NCBI GenBank assembly: GCA_030386875.1 | Contig: CM059579.1 | Coordinates: forward strand, 18,882,484-18,946,483 | Length of the DNA stretch: 64,000 bases | Direction: 5' to 3' | Source of the DNA: Morinoia aosen | Lineage: Eukaryota > Arthropoda > Malacostraca > Amphipoda > Talitridae | Notes under the pieces: model-generated | Seen by the model: the letters and a program-made list of their open reading frames with translations, nothing else | Databases searched by the model: none | Told to the model about the DNA's origin: nothing | Translations under genes and position numbers: made by a program | Part shown: positions 33,601 to 42,747 of the stretch, piece after piece | Layout: each line of letters begins with the position of its first letter | How positions within the stretch are numbered: the stretch's first letter is position 1

Positions 33601-33833
33601 TTTGCGGCACGTAGTGTCGCCAACAAATTATTACTTTTGTCTTTCGCCGTGGCTGGAATAATTGACACGGTTGAACCTGTGTCTATCAGAAATCGATACT
33701 TGGTAATGGGATCGAACAATATCAGTAGGCGAGTAGTCTGGGAGTTAGGCAACGCAGTACTCGCTACTGTGCGTCGCTGTTCGCGTTTCCCGAAGTCAGT
33801 TCGGCATAACGAGGACAGAATCGTGAACCGCAC
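30640..33833 (-). pseudogene. E pol (protease-RT-RNase H-integrase), one nonsense codon
   Basis: Minus frame from the frameshift site: protease LIDTGSTVSIIPA (near 33680), RT FSKIDLQSAFHQIP and YLDDILVAS (near 32780), a TGA at 32499-32501 where D1 has Cys, RNase H VDASSTAVGAVL (near 32320), HHCC finger (NCHECQSSKV near 31650), integrase Asp in LDLVGPLP, Asp in VTHDRGSQF (near 31395) and Glu in NELIERV (near 31290). The two blocks 33833-32499 and 32480-30640 are in the same frame, so a single point change separates this copy from a complete Pol up to the F insertion. It makes the cDNA-synthesis and integration enzymes. Confidence 0.9.
33785..33791 (-). promoter_or_regulatory. -1 frameshift heptamer G GGA AAC of E
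   Basis: Same register and context as in D1 (TCG GGA AAC in gag frame). Conservation between the two copies while surrounding bases vary supports function. Confidence 0.7.
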
Positions 33834-33870
33834 TTTCTTGCTTGGTCACCGAACTTCTCGTGGTACCAAC
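33792..33870 (-). pseudogene. E gag, C-terminal piece with the C-H-C-C knuckle
   Basis: Reads LCWYHEKFGDQARKC...FCPRY, the intact version of the motif damaged in D1. The frame resumes the gag at 38623 if element C and one ATAAG are removed. Confidence 0.8.
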
Positions 33871-33875
33871 ATAAG

Positions 33876-34204
33876 TGTTGTATAGTGACGCTCTTGGGAT
33901 ATTTATTGAGGTTCCGGCTGCGGAGATTTATGAGTCTCGCTCGCTCGGAGTTTCCGGCGGAACCGCCGATGCGCGCCTGGTATTTACAAGCGCCGGATAG
34001 GTCGGAAGCGCGCCTACTGCCGGGCGCGGAAGTTCATTGTTCGAACTAGACTTAAGAGCAAGCTGTGTGAACTTGAGATCAGTACAATACCAGTAGTCCT
34101 GCTGTTCGTTTTGCTATCCTCTTGCCTAGTTTACGGCTAGGCTAACCGATCTACAAGTGCTGTCCAGTAAACCTTATATCTTGCTGAAATTCCAAGATAT
34201 TACA
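33876..34204 (+). repeat. 5' LTR of element C
   Basis: 329 bp, TGTTGTATAG to GATATTACA. Compared with the 3' LTR I see two substitutions (at about 33910 and 34125) and a 2-bp length difference in a GC run near 34020. The element is recent. Confidence 0.93.
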
Positions 34205-34217
34205 ATTGACGACGAGG
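34205..34217 (+). promoter_or_regulatory. Primer-binding site of element C
   Basis: TTGACGACGAGG starts one base after the 5' LTR. It resembles the TGGCGACGAGG site of element A, so the two families probably use the same or a related tRNA. Confidence 0.6.
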
Positions 34218-34268
34218 CTTCGAACTTGCGACGTGAATTTGAACTTTAAAAAGTGCTCTGAAATTAAG

Positions 34269-35246
34269 ATGGCGTATTCTACAGTCAGCTGCCCTCCGTT
34301 CGACGTGGAAGTAGAAACAGTGAGTGAATTCTTGGAGCGCTGGAAAGTACAAAGTGCAGACGCTCTTCAGAAAGCAGGAAATAATGGCGGTAAAAAAGCT
34401 AGTATTTTAATCAAAGCTTTGCCTGTAAACATAATTACTGATCTACAACGAAGAATTGAACCTACGTTACTCACTGAGGCTACATATGAGGAACTTGAAG
34501 AAAAATTAACACAGCAATTTGAAATTAAAAAATCCATCGTCGGTGCATCGGTTACATTTCTAAATAGAAAACAAGGTGCTAATGAATCCATAGAAAGTTA
34601 TGCTAAAACGTTAAATGACTTAGCATCTGCATGCAATTATGGTAATTGCTGTCGTGATCGTTTATTAAGAGATGCCTTCGTGGCTGGGCTACACTCAGCG
34701 CAAATTCTCAGCGCGGTTCTACAGAAGTGCGATAGCAAGTCCTTCAACGAATGCGTTGAACACGCAAAACTTATCGAACAATTAAGCTCCGACGCTCAAG
34801 ATATCATTCGTGAGGATTCATCTTCATCGTATTTCACTACAGAAAAACTCCCGCCGAACTACATATGCATTCGCTGCGGAACCAAGCAAAAGCATCTTGC
34901 AAAGAATTGCTATGCTTTGAAATTGAAATGTCACACATGTGGAAAATTAGGCCACATCTCTAAGGTTTGCAAATCTACAACTGCAGCTCGGCCTCCTCCT
35001 GCTATGCCTACACGAAGGGGACCTACACAAGGAAAATTTGACGCAGCTCGCACTTACACAGAGCAGTCGGGAAGAAGCGGTTGCTGTGGCAACGTTGGGA
35101 GAGAAGACGTGTTAATGAAGAATTCACGGATGCCTCTACAGAAGAACGAAGCTGTGTTGCAAAAACCTGGGAACGAAGGTGGTGACGGTAATCATCTACA
35201 TGAGTGTTCTGATTATTCCCCAAATGATTCTAATTTTTTAGAGTAA
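34269..35246 (+). CDS. Element C Gag
   Basis: 325 residues from ATG 34269 in a good context (AAGATGG). The frame is open upstream to the LTR, but only through a TTG, so I use the ATG. The capsid-like part has FLERWKVQSADAL and NRKQGANESIESYAKTL, as in mag and SURL Gags. Two zinc knuckles follow: CIRCGTKQKHLAKNC (CX2CX5HX4C) and CHTCGKLGHISKVC (CX2CX4HX4C). It ends NFLE-TAA over the slippery site. It forms the capsid and binds genomic RNA. Confidence 0.93.
   Translation: MAYSTVSCPPFDVEVETVSEFLERWKVQSADALQKAGNNGGKKASILIKALPVNIITDLQRRIEPTLLTEATYEELEEKLTQQFEIKKSIVGASVTFLNRKQGANESIESYAKTLNDLASACNYGNCCRDRLLRDAFVAGLHSAQILSAVLQKCDSKSFNECVEHAKLIEQLSSDAQDIIREDSSSSYFTTEKLPPNYICIRCGTKQKHLAKNCYALKLKCHTCGKLGHISKVCKSTTAARPPPAMPTRRGPTQGKFDAARTYTEQSGRSGCCGNVGREDVLMKNSRMPLQKNEAVLQKPGNEGGDGNHLHECSDYSPNDSNFLE
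35234..35240 (+). promoter_or_regulatory. -1 frameshift heptamer T TTT TTA of element C
   Basis: Gag codons TTT TTA preceded by T, just before GAG TAA. After slippage the frame reads VNTTVIPVTKEPT and joins the pol ORF without a stop. This is the working counterpart of the site in B. Confidence 0.85.
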
Positions 35247-35281
35247 ACACCACTGTAATTCCCGTCACTAAAGAGCCCACT

Positions 35282-38245
35282 ATGATTGCATGCAACTTAA
35301 ATAGTAAACCTGTTGAATTCCTGTTGGATAACGGCAGTGCCGTGTCAACTATACGTAAAAGAGATGCAATCAAAGTTGGTGCTGTGGTAAATCCTACATG
35401 CAGCAAAATTCTCGGGTACAGTGGTGTCTCGGTAAACCTGCTTGGTCAAGCTTCAATAACTGTCATGTACCATAATGTTAGTTTTAATCATAAGTTTCTC
35501 ATTGTGGAGGATGATAGAATCAACTTACTGGGCCGAGATATTTGTTCTAAACTAAACGTAAACATTGTCATTCCTGATAAATACGACTCCATAAATAAAA
35601 CGGATTGTCATAGTTTGCCGAAAAGTTTGTCGTTAAAATATGACGAATATTTGTCATCTGATTCACAGTCTAACGTTAAAGAGACAGTTCATCTTGATGT
35701 GTTGCCTAATGCAGTTCCTGTATTTTGTAAAGCACGCCCGGTTCCTGTAAGACTAAGAGACTCTGTCAAAACCGAACTGGAACGCTTGCAGAGTATGGGC
35801 AAAATCACAAAAGTGTATGATAGCCAATGGGCATCTCCTACCGTTAATGTTCTAAAGTCTGACGGCAGTGTGAGAATCTGTGGAGATTTTTCAGCTTCCA
35901 TTAATAATTTTCTGAATCCAGTTCAATCTGTACTACCTGTTATTGATGATGTCATTTCTCAAATCGGAGACGCTAAGTTTTTCTCAAAAATTGATTTGTC
36001 TAACGCGTTTTTGCAAATTCCGTTGGACGAAGAATCAAAGAAAGTTACGACCATTAACACCTCTGAAGGTCTATTCATGTACAATTACTTACCTTATGGT
36101 CTACGTGCAAGCCCCGGCATTTTTCAAGCATTCATGAATAGGACTCTGTCTGGCATCGATAACATTATTGTGTACCAGGATGACCTCCTCATTTTGACCT
36201 CGTCATATGATGCTCATTTGGAAGTTCTTGACAGGGTCCTGTCTGCCCTAAAAAACGCGGGAATTCGCTTAAATCTGTCTAAATGTGCCTTTCTAACTGA
36301 TCGTGTGTCTTATCTAGGGTACGTTTTCGATAACAAGGGTGTTCACCCTAACTCTGAGAAAGTAGAAGCTATTCTCAATGCTCCTGTTCCTAAAAACCTC
36401 AAACAGTTGCAAGCTTTCATCGGATTGTGTAACTTCTACAGTCGTTTTGTACCCAACTTTTCTAATGTCATGCATCCTCTGTATTCGCTGCTTAAGAAAA
36501 ATGTACAGTTCCGGTGGACTCCAGAACAGGACGAGAGTGTCCAGAAAATTAAGAACATCTTTCGTTCGCATAAACCTCTAAAGTTGTTTGATCCCAACCA
36601 TGAAACTCTTCTTGAAACTGATAGTTCGGGTTATGGAGTTGCTGCCATACTCATGCAACGCGTTAGTCCTTCTCATGATTGGTGTCCGGTTCAATTTGCT
36701 TCGAGATCTCTGAATAGTGCGGAACAAAACTACTCTAACATTGAAAGGGAGAGCCTTAGTGTGGTTTTTGGCGTGGAGAAATTCAAGAAATTTCTACTTG
36801 GTGCTAAGTTCATTATCCATAATGATCAGAAACCTCTTTGTAAACTTTTTGCACATGACAAGGGTGTACCTCTCAACTGTTCCGCTCGAATTCAGAGATG
36901 GGCTCTCAGACTCTCCCAGTTTGACTATGTTTTCAGATATTCGAAAGGCAAATGTAACGTAAATAGCGATTGTCTCAGTAGGCTGCCACTACCTACGACT
37001 GTAAAGGAGCTAGAACCGTACGAAATGATTTTTGCTGTGAACACTCTTGATAAAACTCCTGTCACGTGTGAAAATATAAAAACTCATACTGATATGGATA
37101 GCGAACTATGCCAACTTAAACAATACATAAAGTTTGGCATGCCTCCTAAACCTGATCCCAATTTTTCAAAATTTAAGAACCTGCTACCTCAGATGACCAT
37201 CATGAAGGGTTGCATACTTTATAAAGAACGGGTTTTTATTCCCAAGTCACTGCGTAGTTTAGTCCTTGAAACATTTCATGATGGACATCCTGGCATTTGT
37301 GGCATGAAATCGTTGGCCAGATCTGTTATTTGGTTTCCCGGAATGGACAAAACTATTGAAGACATCGTAAAATGTTGTCCCCAATGTCAATTAAATCGAG
37401 CAAAACCTAAGTCTAGAAATGTAGAATGGCCTACTCCTTCTCGTCCTTTTGAACGCATTCATGTCGATCACTTTTTCTACGAGAATAAAATTGTTTTCAT
37501 TGCTGTAGATGCATTATCTAAATATATTGAATGTGAAGTGGTACCATCCACGAGTGTGTCAGATACTGTCGATGCGTTGAGAATGATTTTCAGCAGAAAC
37601 GGGTTGTGTGATGTGCTCGTAAGTGACAATGCTTCTAACTTTTCGTCTCAAGACTTCAAATATTTTCTTATTTCCAACGGCATTGAGCACCTCACACCTC
37701 CGCCCTACTCTCCAGCAAGCAATGGTCAAGCTGAGAGGGGGGTAAGAGTCATTAAAGACTTGTTGAAAAAACTATCTTCTTCCGAATCGTTCAAATCCCG
37801 TCTAACGAAAGCATTATTTCAATCGCATTGTATTCCGCATAGTGTTACAAAAATTGTTCCCTCTGTTGCGCTGAACAATCGTAAATTTGTTACTTCCAAA
37901 GATAGAGTTCATCCTAAATTTTCTGCGTCCAGGTCTAAGCCTATGTATGTAACTCAATTTGATGTCGGGGATCATGTTCTCGCTCTGAATTTAAGAAATG
38001 GTCCCAAGTGGTTGAAGGGAATTATTGTTAGTAAAGTTGCCGTTAATATCTTCCATGTTCAAATATTAGCATTAAATGTAATCTGGAAGAGACATTCAAA
38101 TCAGCTGTTGCACAGTAGTTTGGAATCTACCGGGAGTGGAGCAGCAGAGACTCCTGCTTTTCAGCCTGTTAACAGCTCTCCTGAGCAAAATGAACCTCGT
38201 AGATCAGGCAGAATAACCAAACCTGTAATACGAATAGGTTGTTGA
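35282..38245 (+). CDS. Element C Pol (protease-RT-RNase H-integrase)
   Basis: 987 residues from the first ATG; in practice translated by -1 frameshift from 35240. Protease core LLDNGSAVST is at about residue 16: the usual DTG/DSG is DNG here. RT has FSKIDLSNAFLQIP and VYQDDLL (about 299). RNase H has ETDSSGYGVAAIL (about 448) and the DCLSRLP end. Integrase has H..H and KCCPQC, then Asp in HVDHFFY, Asp in VSDNASNF (about 781) and Glu in SNGQAERG, 35 residues later. All RT and integrase catalytic residues are present. It would synthesise and integrate cDNA. The DNG triad is the only suspicious point and may be a lineage variant or a defect. Confidence 0.93.
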   Translation: MIACNLNSKPVEFLLDNGSAVSTIRKRDAIKVGAVVNPTCSKILGYSGVSVNLLGQASITVMYHNVSFNHKFLIVEDDRINLLGRDICSKLNVNIVIPDKYDSINKTDCHSLPKSLSLKYDEYLSSDSQSNVKETVHLDVLPNAVPVFCKARPVPVRLRDSVKTELERLQSMGKITKVYDSQWASPTVNVLKSDGSVRICGDFSASINNFLNPVQSVLPVIDDVISQIGDAKFFSKIDLSNAFLQIPLDEESKKVTTINTSEGLFMYNYLPYGLRASPGIFQAFMNRTLSGIDNIIVYQDDLLILTSSYDAHLEVLDRVLSALKNAGIRLNLSKCAFLTDRVSYLGYVFDNKGVHPNSEKVEAILNAPVPKNLKQLQAFIGLCNFYSRFVPNFSNVMHPLYSLLKKNVQFRWTPEQDESVQKIKNIFRSHKPLKLFDPNHETLLETDSSGYGVAAILMQRVSPSHDWCPVQFASRSLNSAEQNYSNIERESLSVVFGVEKFKKFLLGAKFIIHNDQKPLCKLFAHDKGVPLNCSARIQRWALRLSQFDYVFRYSKGKCNVNSDCLSRLPLPTTVKELEPYEMIFAVNTLDKTPVTCENIKTHTDMDSELCQLKQYIKFGMPPKPDPNFSKFKNLLPQMTIMKGCILYKERVFIPKSLRSLVLETFHDGHPGICGMKSLARSVIWFPGMDKTIEDIVKCCPQCQLNRAKPKSRNVEWPTPSRPFERIHVDHFFYENKIVFIAVDALSKYIECEVVPSTSVSDTVDALRMIFSRNGLCDVLVSDNASNFSSQDFKYFLISNGIEHLTPPPYSPASNGQAERGVRVIKDLLKKLSSSESFKSRLTKALFQSHCIPHSVTKIVPSVALNNRKFVTSKDRVHPKFSASRSKPMYVTQFDVGDHVLALNLRNGPKWLKGIIVSKVAVNIFHVQILALNVIWKRHSNQLLHSSLESTGSGAAETPAFQPVNSSPEQNEPRRSGRITKPVIRIGC

Positions 38246-38290
38246 GTTCCTCCTTCCCTTTGGCACATATTCATCTAAAGGGAGGGAAGT

Positions 38291-38617
38291 TGTTGTATAG
38301 TGACGCTCTTGGGATATTTATGGAGGTTCCGGCTGCGGAGATTTATGAGTCTCGCTCGCTCGGAGTTTCCGGCGGAACCGCCGATGCGCGCCTGGTATTT
38401 ACAAGCGCCGGATAGGTCGGAAGCGCGCCTACTGCCGGGCGGAAGTTCATTGTTCGAACTAGACTTAAGAGCAAGCTGTGTGAACTTGAGATCAGTACAA
38501 TACCAGTAGTCCTGCTGTTCGTTTTGCTATCCTCTTTCCTAGTTTACGGCTAGGCTAACCGATCTACAAGTGCTGTCCAGTAAACCTTATATCTTGCTGA
38601 AATTCCAAGATATTACA
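38291..38617 (+). repeat. 3' LTR of element C
   Basis: 327 bp with the same ends. Preceded by the purine tract AAAGGGAGGGAAG (38277-38289) and followed by ATAAG. Confidence 0.93.
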
Positions 38618-38622
38618 ATAAG

Positions 38623-39465
38623 TTACTGTTGGTATCGCAAGAGCGCGACCTAAAGCGGCGGTTTTGAGCTGACCTATCATAAGATCTACCTCTACCAAAG
38701 CGTTGAGGAGGAGGAGGATAGTCATAGGCATGGTAGCGTGAGAAATTCCCTGAGCCTGGCTGAATATGAGCTACACTATGAGTATGACCAAACTGGCAAT
38801 TCTGGAAAGCTTGTTTCAACTCTGCGATCTCGCGTTGCATTGATTCCATTGAAGTAGGAGGTGGGTTATTGGAAGTATTTGACGGGCTAAAACTAGCAGC
38901 TGATGCGTTCAAGGAAGTTACATGAGACGTTTGGAACATGTTAAGGTTCCGCATCACTGTTTCTGTGGCCTGAGCCAATAACTCAAGGCTTTCGTTCGAA
39001 CCTATCAATGATAAGAAGGGCCTCACTGTAGTGGGCACTTTTGTCATATACAATTCTTTGAGGAATCTCTCAGCTATGCCAACACCGGGCAGCAAGTTTC
39101 TTAAGTTCCTTTACTAACGATGTCGGAGAGAACGCAACGGAGATGCCTGGGATAGCTGAGGCATCAACAAGAGACCTAAACTTGTCTGCATCGGACATTT
39201 GCAATTTTGCTAGTAATCTGTCCTTCAAGATTGAATACGGGTCTATAGCAGGCGGGTTGTTTATGATTTCGTTGGAATCAGATAGCATTTGCGTGGGCAC
39301 AGCAGCTATTAATGCATAAAACTTGTCCCTCTGGTTTTTAATTTTATTGTATATAAAAATAACCTCGACCTGACTAAGCCAGGTCGTGCTTTCTGCGGGT
39401 GTGAAAGGCGGAAGCTGTATGGGCTTAGTCTGCACTGGATTTGCAGCATTCTCTGTGTCGGACAT
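38623..39465 (-). pseudogene. E gag, N-terminal part
   Basis: ATG 39465 (MSDTENAAN). Similar to D1 gag throughout. An extra C in the run at about 39085 shifts the frame (LAARCW instead of LAAGVG). It runs through the Arg-rich RSYDRSAQNRRFRSRS to the point where element C cuts it, just before the knuckle. Confidence 0.88.
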
Positions 39466-39956
39466 ACTGGCAATTTTCGTTTTGAGTGCAAGCAGAAAAA
39501 AAAACAAAATTACTCTATAACGGCACGGAATTTACGTAATCAACACCTAATAACTTTGGTATTAAAGTGTCAAAGGGTTTGTGTTAACCTACACCTACTC
39601 AGTTATTCCCTAAACAGACATGAAACGAGAAAGGAAAGGAGAAAAAATTTTTTTACGGTCGTCAGAATTAAGCGTAAAGCACGGAAATAGGGGGAAAAAA
39701 TTTCTACCTACTGTGGCACATGAAACAAAAGACAGGAAACAGCATGAAAGAAAAAAAAATTTTTAGAGCTGCTCAGAGAAACATTAGCACGGTAAATCCA
39801 CAGAAAAATTCTCAAGGAACTACAACAATGGGAACTTATCACTACAATGACATGCCAACAGTCTCCCCTCTCACGCCCACTCAAACACTTCTCGAGTTGA
39901 ATTGTTTTTAAACTTGGGGGTCACCCAATATAAAGGTCACTCTGGTTTGTCCCCAC
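39466..39956 (-). promoter_or_regulatory. E leader with putative primer-binding region
   Basis: No ORF. It is similar to the D1 leader, including the GGCACGGAATTTACGTAATC block near 39520. On the minus strand GGGTGACCCCCAAG (39912-39925) resembles the tRNA-Trp complement and is again about 29 nt from the LTR edge. Confidence 0.5.
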
Positions 39957-41652
39957 TTTTATGTTTCGATGGTCGGGGTAGACTTTATGATAATACCCAA
40001 ACACCAAAACGTAAATAATCTCGAGACGTATGTTTAAGAGCACGATAAAGAGAAGGGGAATGACGACAATTTTTGGACTCAGCTTGTAGATCTTTATTGG
40101 AAGAAGCCGGGAGGACCGACGCGTTCTTGATTAACTGAAGAACTTGACTGAGGTGGTGCAGTCCGTGCAGGCACGGCTCCGGCGAGTGATGACGTGGACA
40201 GGGTGTGCGTGAGTGTGTTTTGTGGAGGTCACTTTCAGAGTGCGGGCGAATTAATAAGCCCGAGAAATCAGTGGAATTTCAGAATACTCCAAATCTGTTT
40301 AATTCTGAGCAGGTGAATGAAAATCAATTTGAACCGTGATTGATGTTGGTAAATCGATCTTAATTGGTTTTGAAATTTAAGATCATTACCCGCTGAAGAC
40401 AAATGTCCGTGGTTGGAGCAGTTAAATATTTAGCCAGTAATTAGATAATATACCGGGCTGAGAAACAGCTCGAAACCGAGGTAATTGCAAGGTAATTAAA
40501 GACCAGGTTAAAGTACGGCTCACTTCAAAGCTAAGGGCAACATAAATGGTGAAACTCAAGGCTGAGTTAAAGTAAGGCTCCAGGTGACTTAAGGCTCAAT
40601 TGAATGTAAAGCTCGAGGCCCAGGGATAATGTGTTGTGGCGTTGGTTGACGTCGAAGAAATTTGGAATATTTGAAGACGCTGAATGATACATTCCCGGAG
40701 AGGCATCAAGGAAAATCCACAACTGTCATCCCTAGCATTGCACCGGTAAATTCCAGTCACGGAGAAACCCTGAGCTTTCATACAGATTTAACTCGAGCTA
40801 TCTATTGCTCTTTTTGTTAAGCTCATGAAGAATAAGGATAGATTTAACAGCTGGCAATAGCTCTTTCTCTACTGCTCTTGATTTAAAAATATAAGCATGA
40901 CATTTACAGGAATTTGAATATGTCATAATTGTTATTTATATTATGAAAACTACATGTGATTTAAGCGCACGATCGGCGATCCAATTTTAAGCACACGATC
41001 AATAATAATACGAATGAATATTAATGAACCCCGTAATTTATTATATACCCGTACGAAAATCAACAGACAGTCCTACACTGTCCACGTTCCAATTATACTG
41101 AAAACACTGTAAGTATAGGCTTGCGATGGAAAGAAAGTATTTGAATATATATAGTGTAATATTGAACATAAAAATGAACATGACCACACCATTCACGCTA
41201 CGCCATCTTTGAGATCACTTCAGAATGTGCCATGCAATTCGCACGAAATCTCTACGAACTATTTGCACATCTTTATATAACACAGCACTGGTAAAAATCA
41301 CTTAGCTAAGCACTATGACAAAACACCTAATTTTATAAGCAAGATTTGATACATTCAAAACACTTATTTTCACTTACGAGGCGCTGAACCACACAAGCTA
41401 ACACGCGAGTAAGAAATGACAACCCGACAATGGCGTCAGTTGCGGTGTTGCCATCACAACGACTTAAAACTCGAAAACTGTCGATGGTATTATCATTTTT
41501 GTGCCTTATGCACACAAACTTCTAAGACTACTAATTATAAGTAGAAAATTACTAATAATAATTTAAAGTAGGATTTTTAATGCCAATAATTATGCTATTT
41601 AAATATTAATGAGAATTTCACTAGATTTATACATTTTGTAGCTACTGCTACA
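39957..41652 (-). repeat. 5' LTR of E (uninterrupted)
   Basis: 1,696 bp. The minus-strand start is TGTAGCAGTAGC and the end is CATAAAA. It serves as the empty-site reference for the K and Tc1/mariner insertions in the other LTR. Confidence 0.85.
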
Positions 41653-41738
41653 AAACCGTTTATTTCCAAGTTGCCACATGAGATACATGCCAACATATTG
41701 GCTTTTAAAAGTTTCTTAATATAAGACGTCCTAAAACA

Positions 41739-42111
41739 AAAGTTCCATGCAAGGAGTATTAATTGACAAACCATCCGAGGTGTACAAATAGATAAGCCAT
41801 ACGAGGCATAATAATAGACAAACTATACGAGGTGTGCTAATAGATAAACTATCAGAGGTGTACAAATAGATAGACCATACGGGGCATATTAATAGACATA
41901 ATATACGAGGCGTATTAATAGACAAACCATACGTGGTGTGCTAATAGTCTAACAAAGTTCCATACGAGGAGTACTAATTGACAAACCATCCGAGGTGCAC
42001 AAATAGATAAGCCATACGAGGCATAATAATAGACAAACTATACGAGGTGTACTATTAGACAATACTATCAGAGATGTACAGATAGATAGACCATACGAGG
42101 CATATTAATAG
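41739..42111 (-). repeat. Minisatellite, about 28-bp unit, in the 3' UTR of LINE J
   Basis: About 13 imperfect units of the form ATACGAGGTGTACTAATAGA plus CAAACC. It continues after G at 58211-58275, and the inverse array is in I (56310-56640, 47330-47411). Units vary at several positions. No spacers, so not CRISPR. Confidence 0.85.
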
Positions 42112-42747
42112 TGTTGTGGGATGTGCAAACCCCGAGACCCAAGGTCTCAAAGCCGAGCTCCCAGAGCTCGGATCGGCCTCCTAATCTCCCCTGCAGCCGA
42201 CACCAGACACACATCTGAGCTCGCGTGTCAGAGGACACACCCAGTGTGCACACACGCTGCCGTGAAACGAACACACTTCACGGCAAAATGGAAGCACACA
42301 CTAGCTCCAAGCTAGTGTGGTGTGACTGAACAACACTCAGATACACAGGCCCACAACACGCCTGCAGGTCCTACCTGGTTGTGTCTCGGCACAAGAAAAA
42401 AACACAACACAAGTATCTCGCAAGGATACTTCAGGAGCGAAACCAGAAGCCCAAACACGCTCAACCTCACTCGCCAGCAACAGACGCAATAATCCCGAAG
42501 GCAGGCGCTCAGACCGACGCTCCGCACGTCAGGAAATAGATCCCATAAAATATCTCCTGCCACTCAAACGGAACAGCTTACAACGTAAATACGTCGCATG
42601 TGCCATTCTAAACAGAATAAACACATTGGAACACCAAAGCGTCCGTGAACACAAATTACGATGTGTACACAAAGCAACCCGCCGACAGGTAGCACCCTGT
42701 GATTGGCCGCGCGTAGGAATACATGCCCGGCGTAGCAATTCACCACA
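42112..42747 (-). repeat. 3' LTR of G
   Basis: Plus-strand TGTTGTGGGATG to CACCACA. It differs from the 5' LTR by scattered substitutions (for example four within the first 75 bp), so it is older than B or C. Confidence 0.9.

Larger units (their letters stand above)
33876..38617 (+). mobile_element. C: young, nearly intact mag-type Ty3/gypsy retrotransposon
   Basis: LTRs of 329 and 327 bp, duplication ATAAG on both sides (33871-33875, 38618-38622), intact gag and pol joined by a -1 frameshift. Total 4.7 kb, a compact size usual for mag. It is inserted in the gag of E in opposite orientation. There is no env: pol stops about 45 bp before the 3' LTR. Confidence 0.95.
25370..41652 (-). mobile_element. 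E: CsRn1/Kabuki-like Ty3/gypsy retrotransposon with four insertions
   Basis: Minus-strand element with LTRs 25370-29219 and 39957-41652 and a probable AAAC duplication (25366-25369, 41653-41656). Its body is interrupted by K, a Tc1/mariner derivative, F and C. The coding region is far better preserved than in D1. It inserted into the T-rich tail of LINE J. Confidence 0.85.

Noticed and set aside
34205-38617. Possible errantivirus (env-bearing) element
   Set aside because: No ORF follows pol in C, and none in A, D1 or E; there is no space for an envelope gene.
41739-42111. Regular short repeats resembling a CRISPR array
   Set aside because: Units are imperfect and contiguous without unique spacers, in eukaryotic transposon DNA; a minisatellite.
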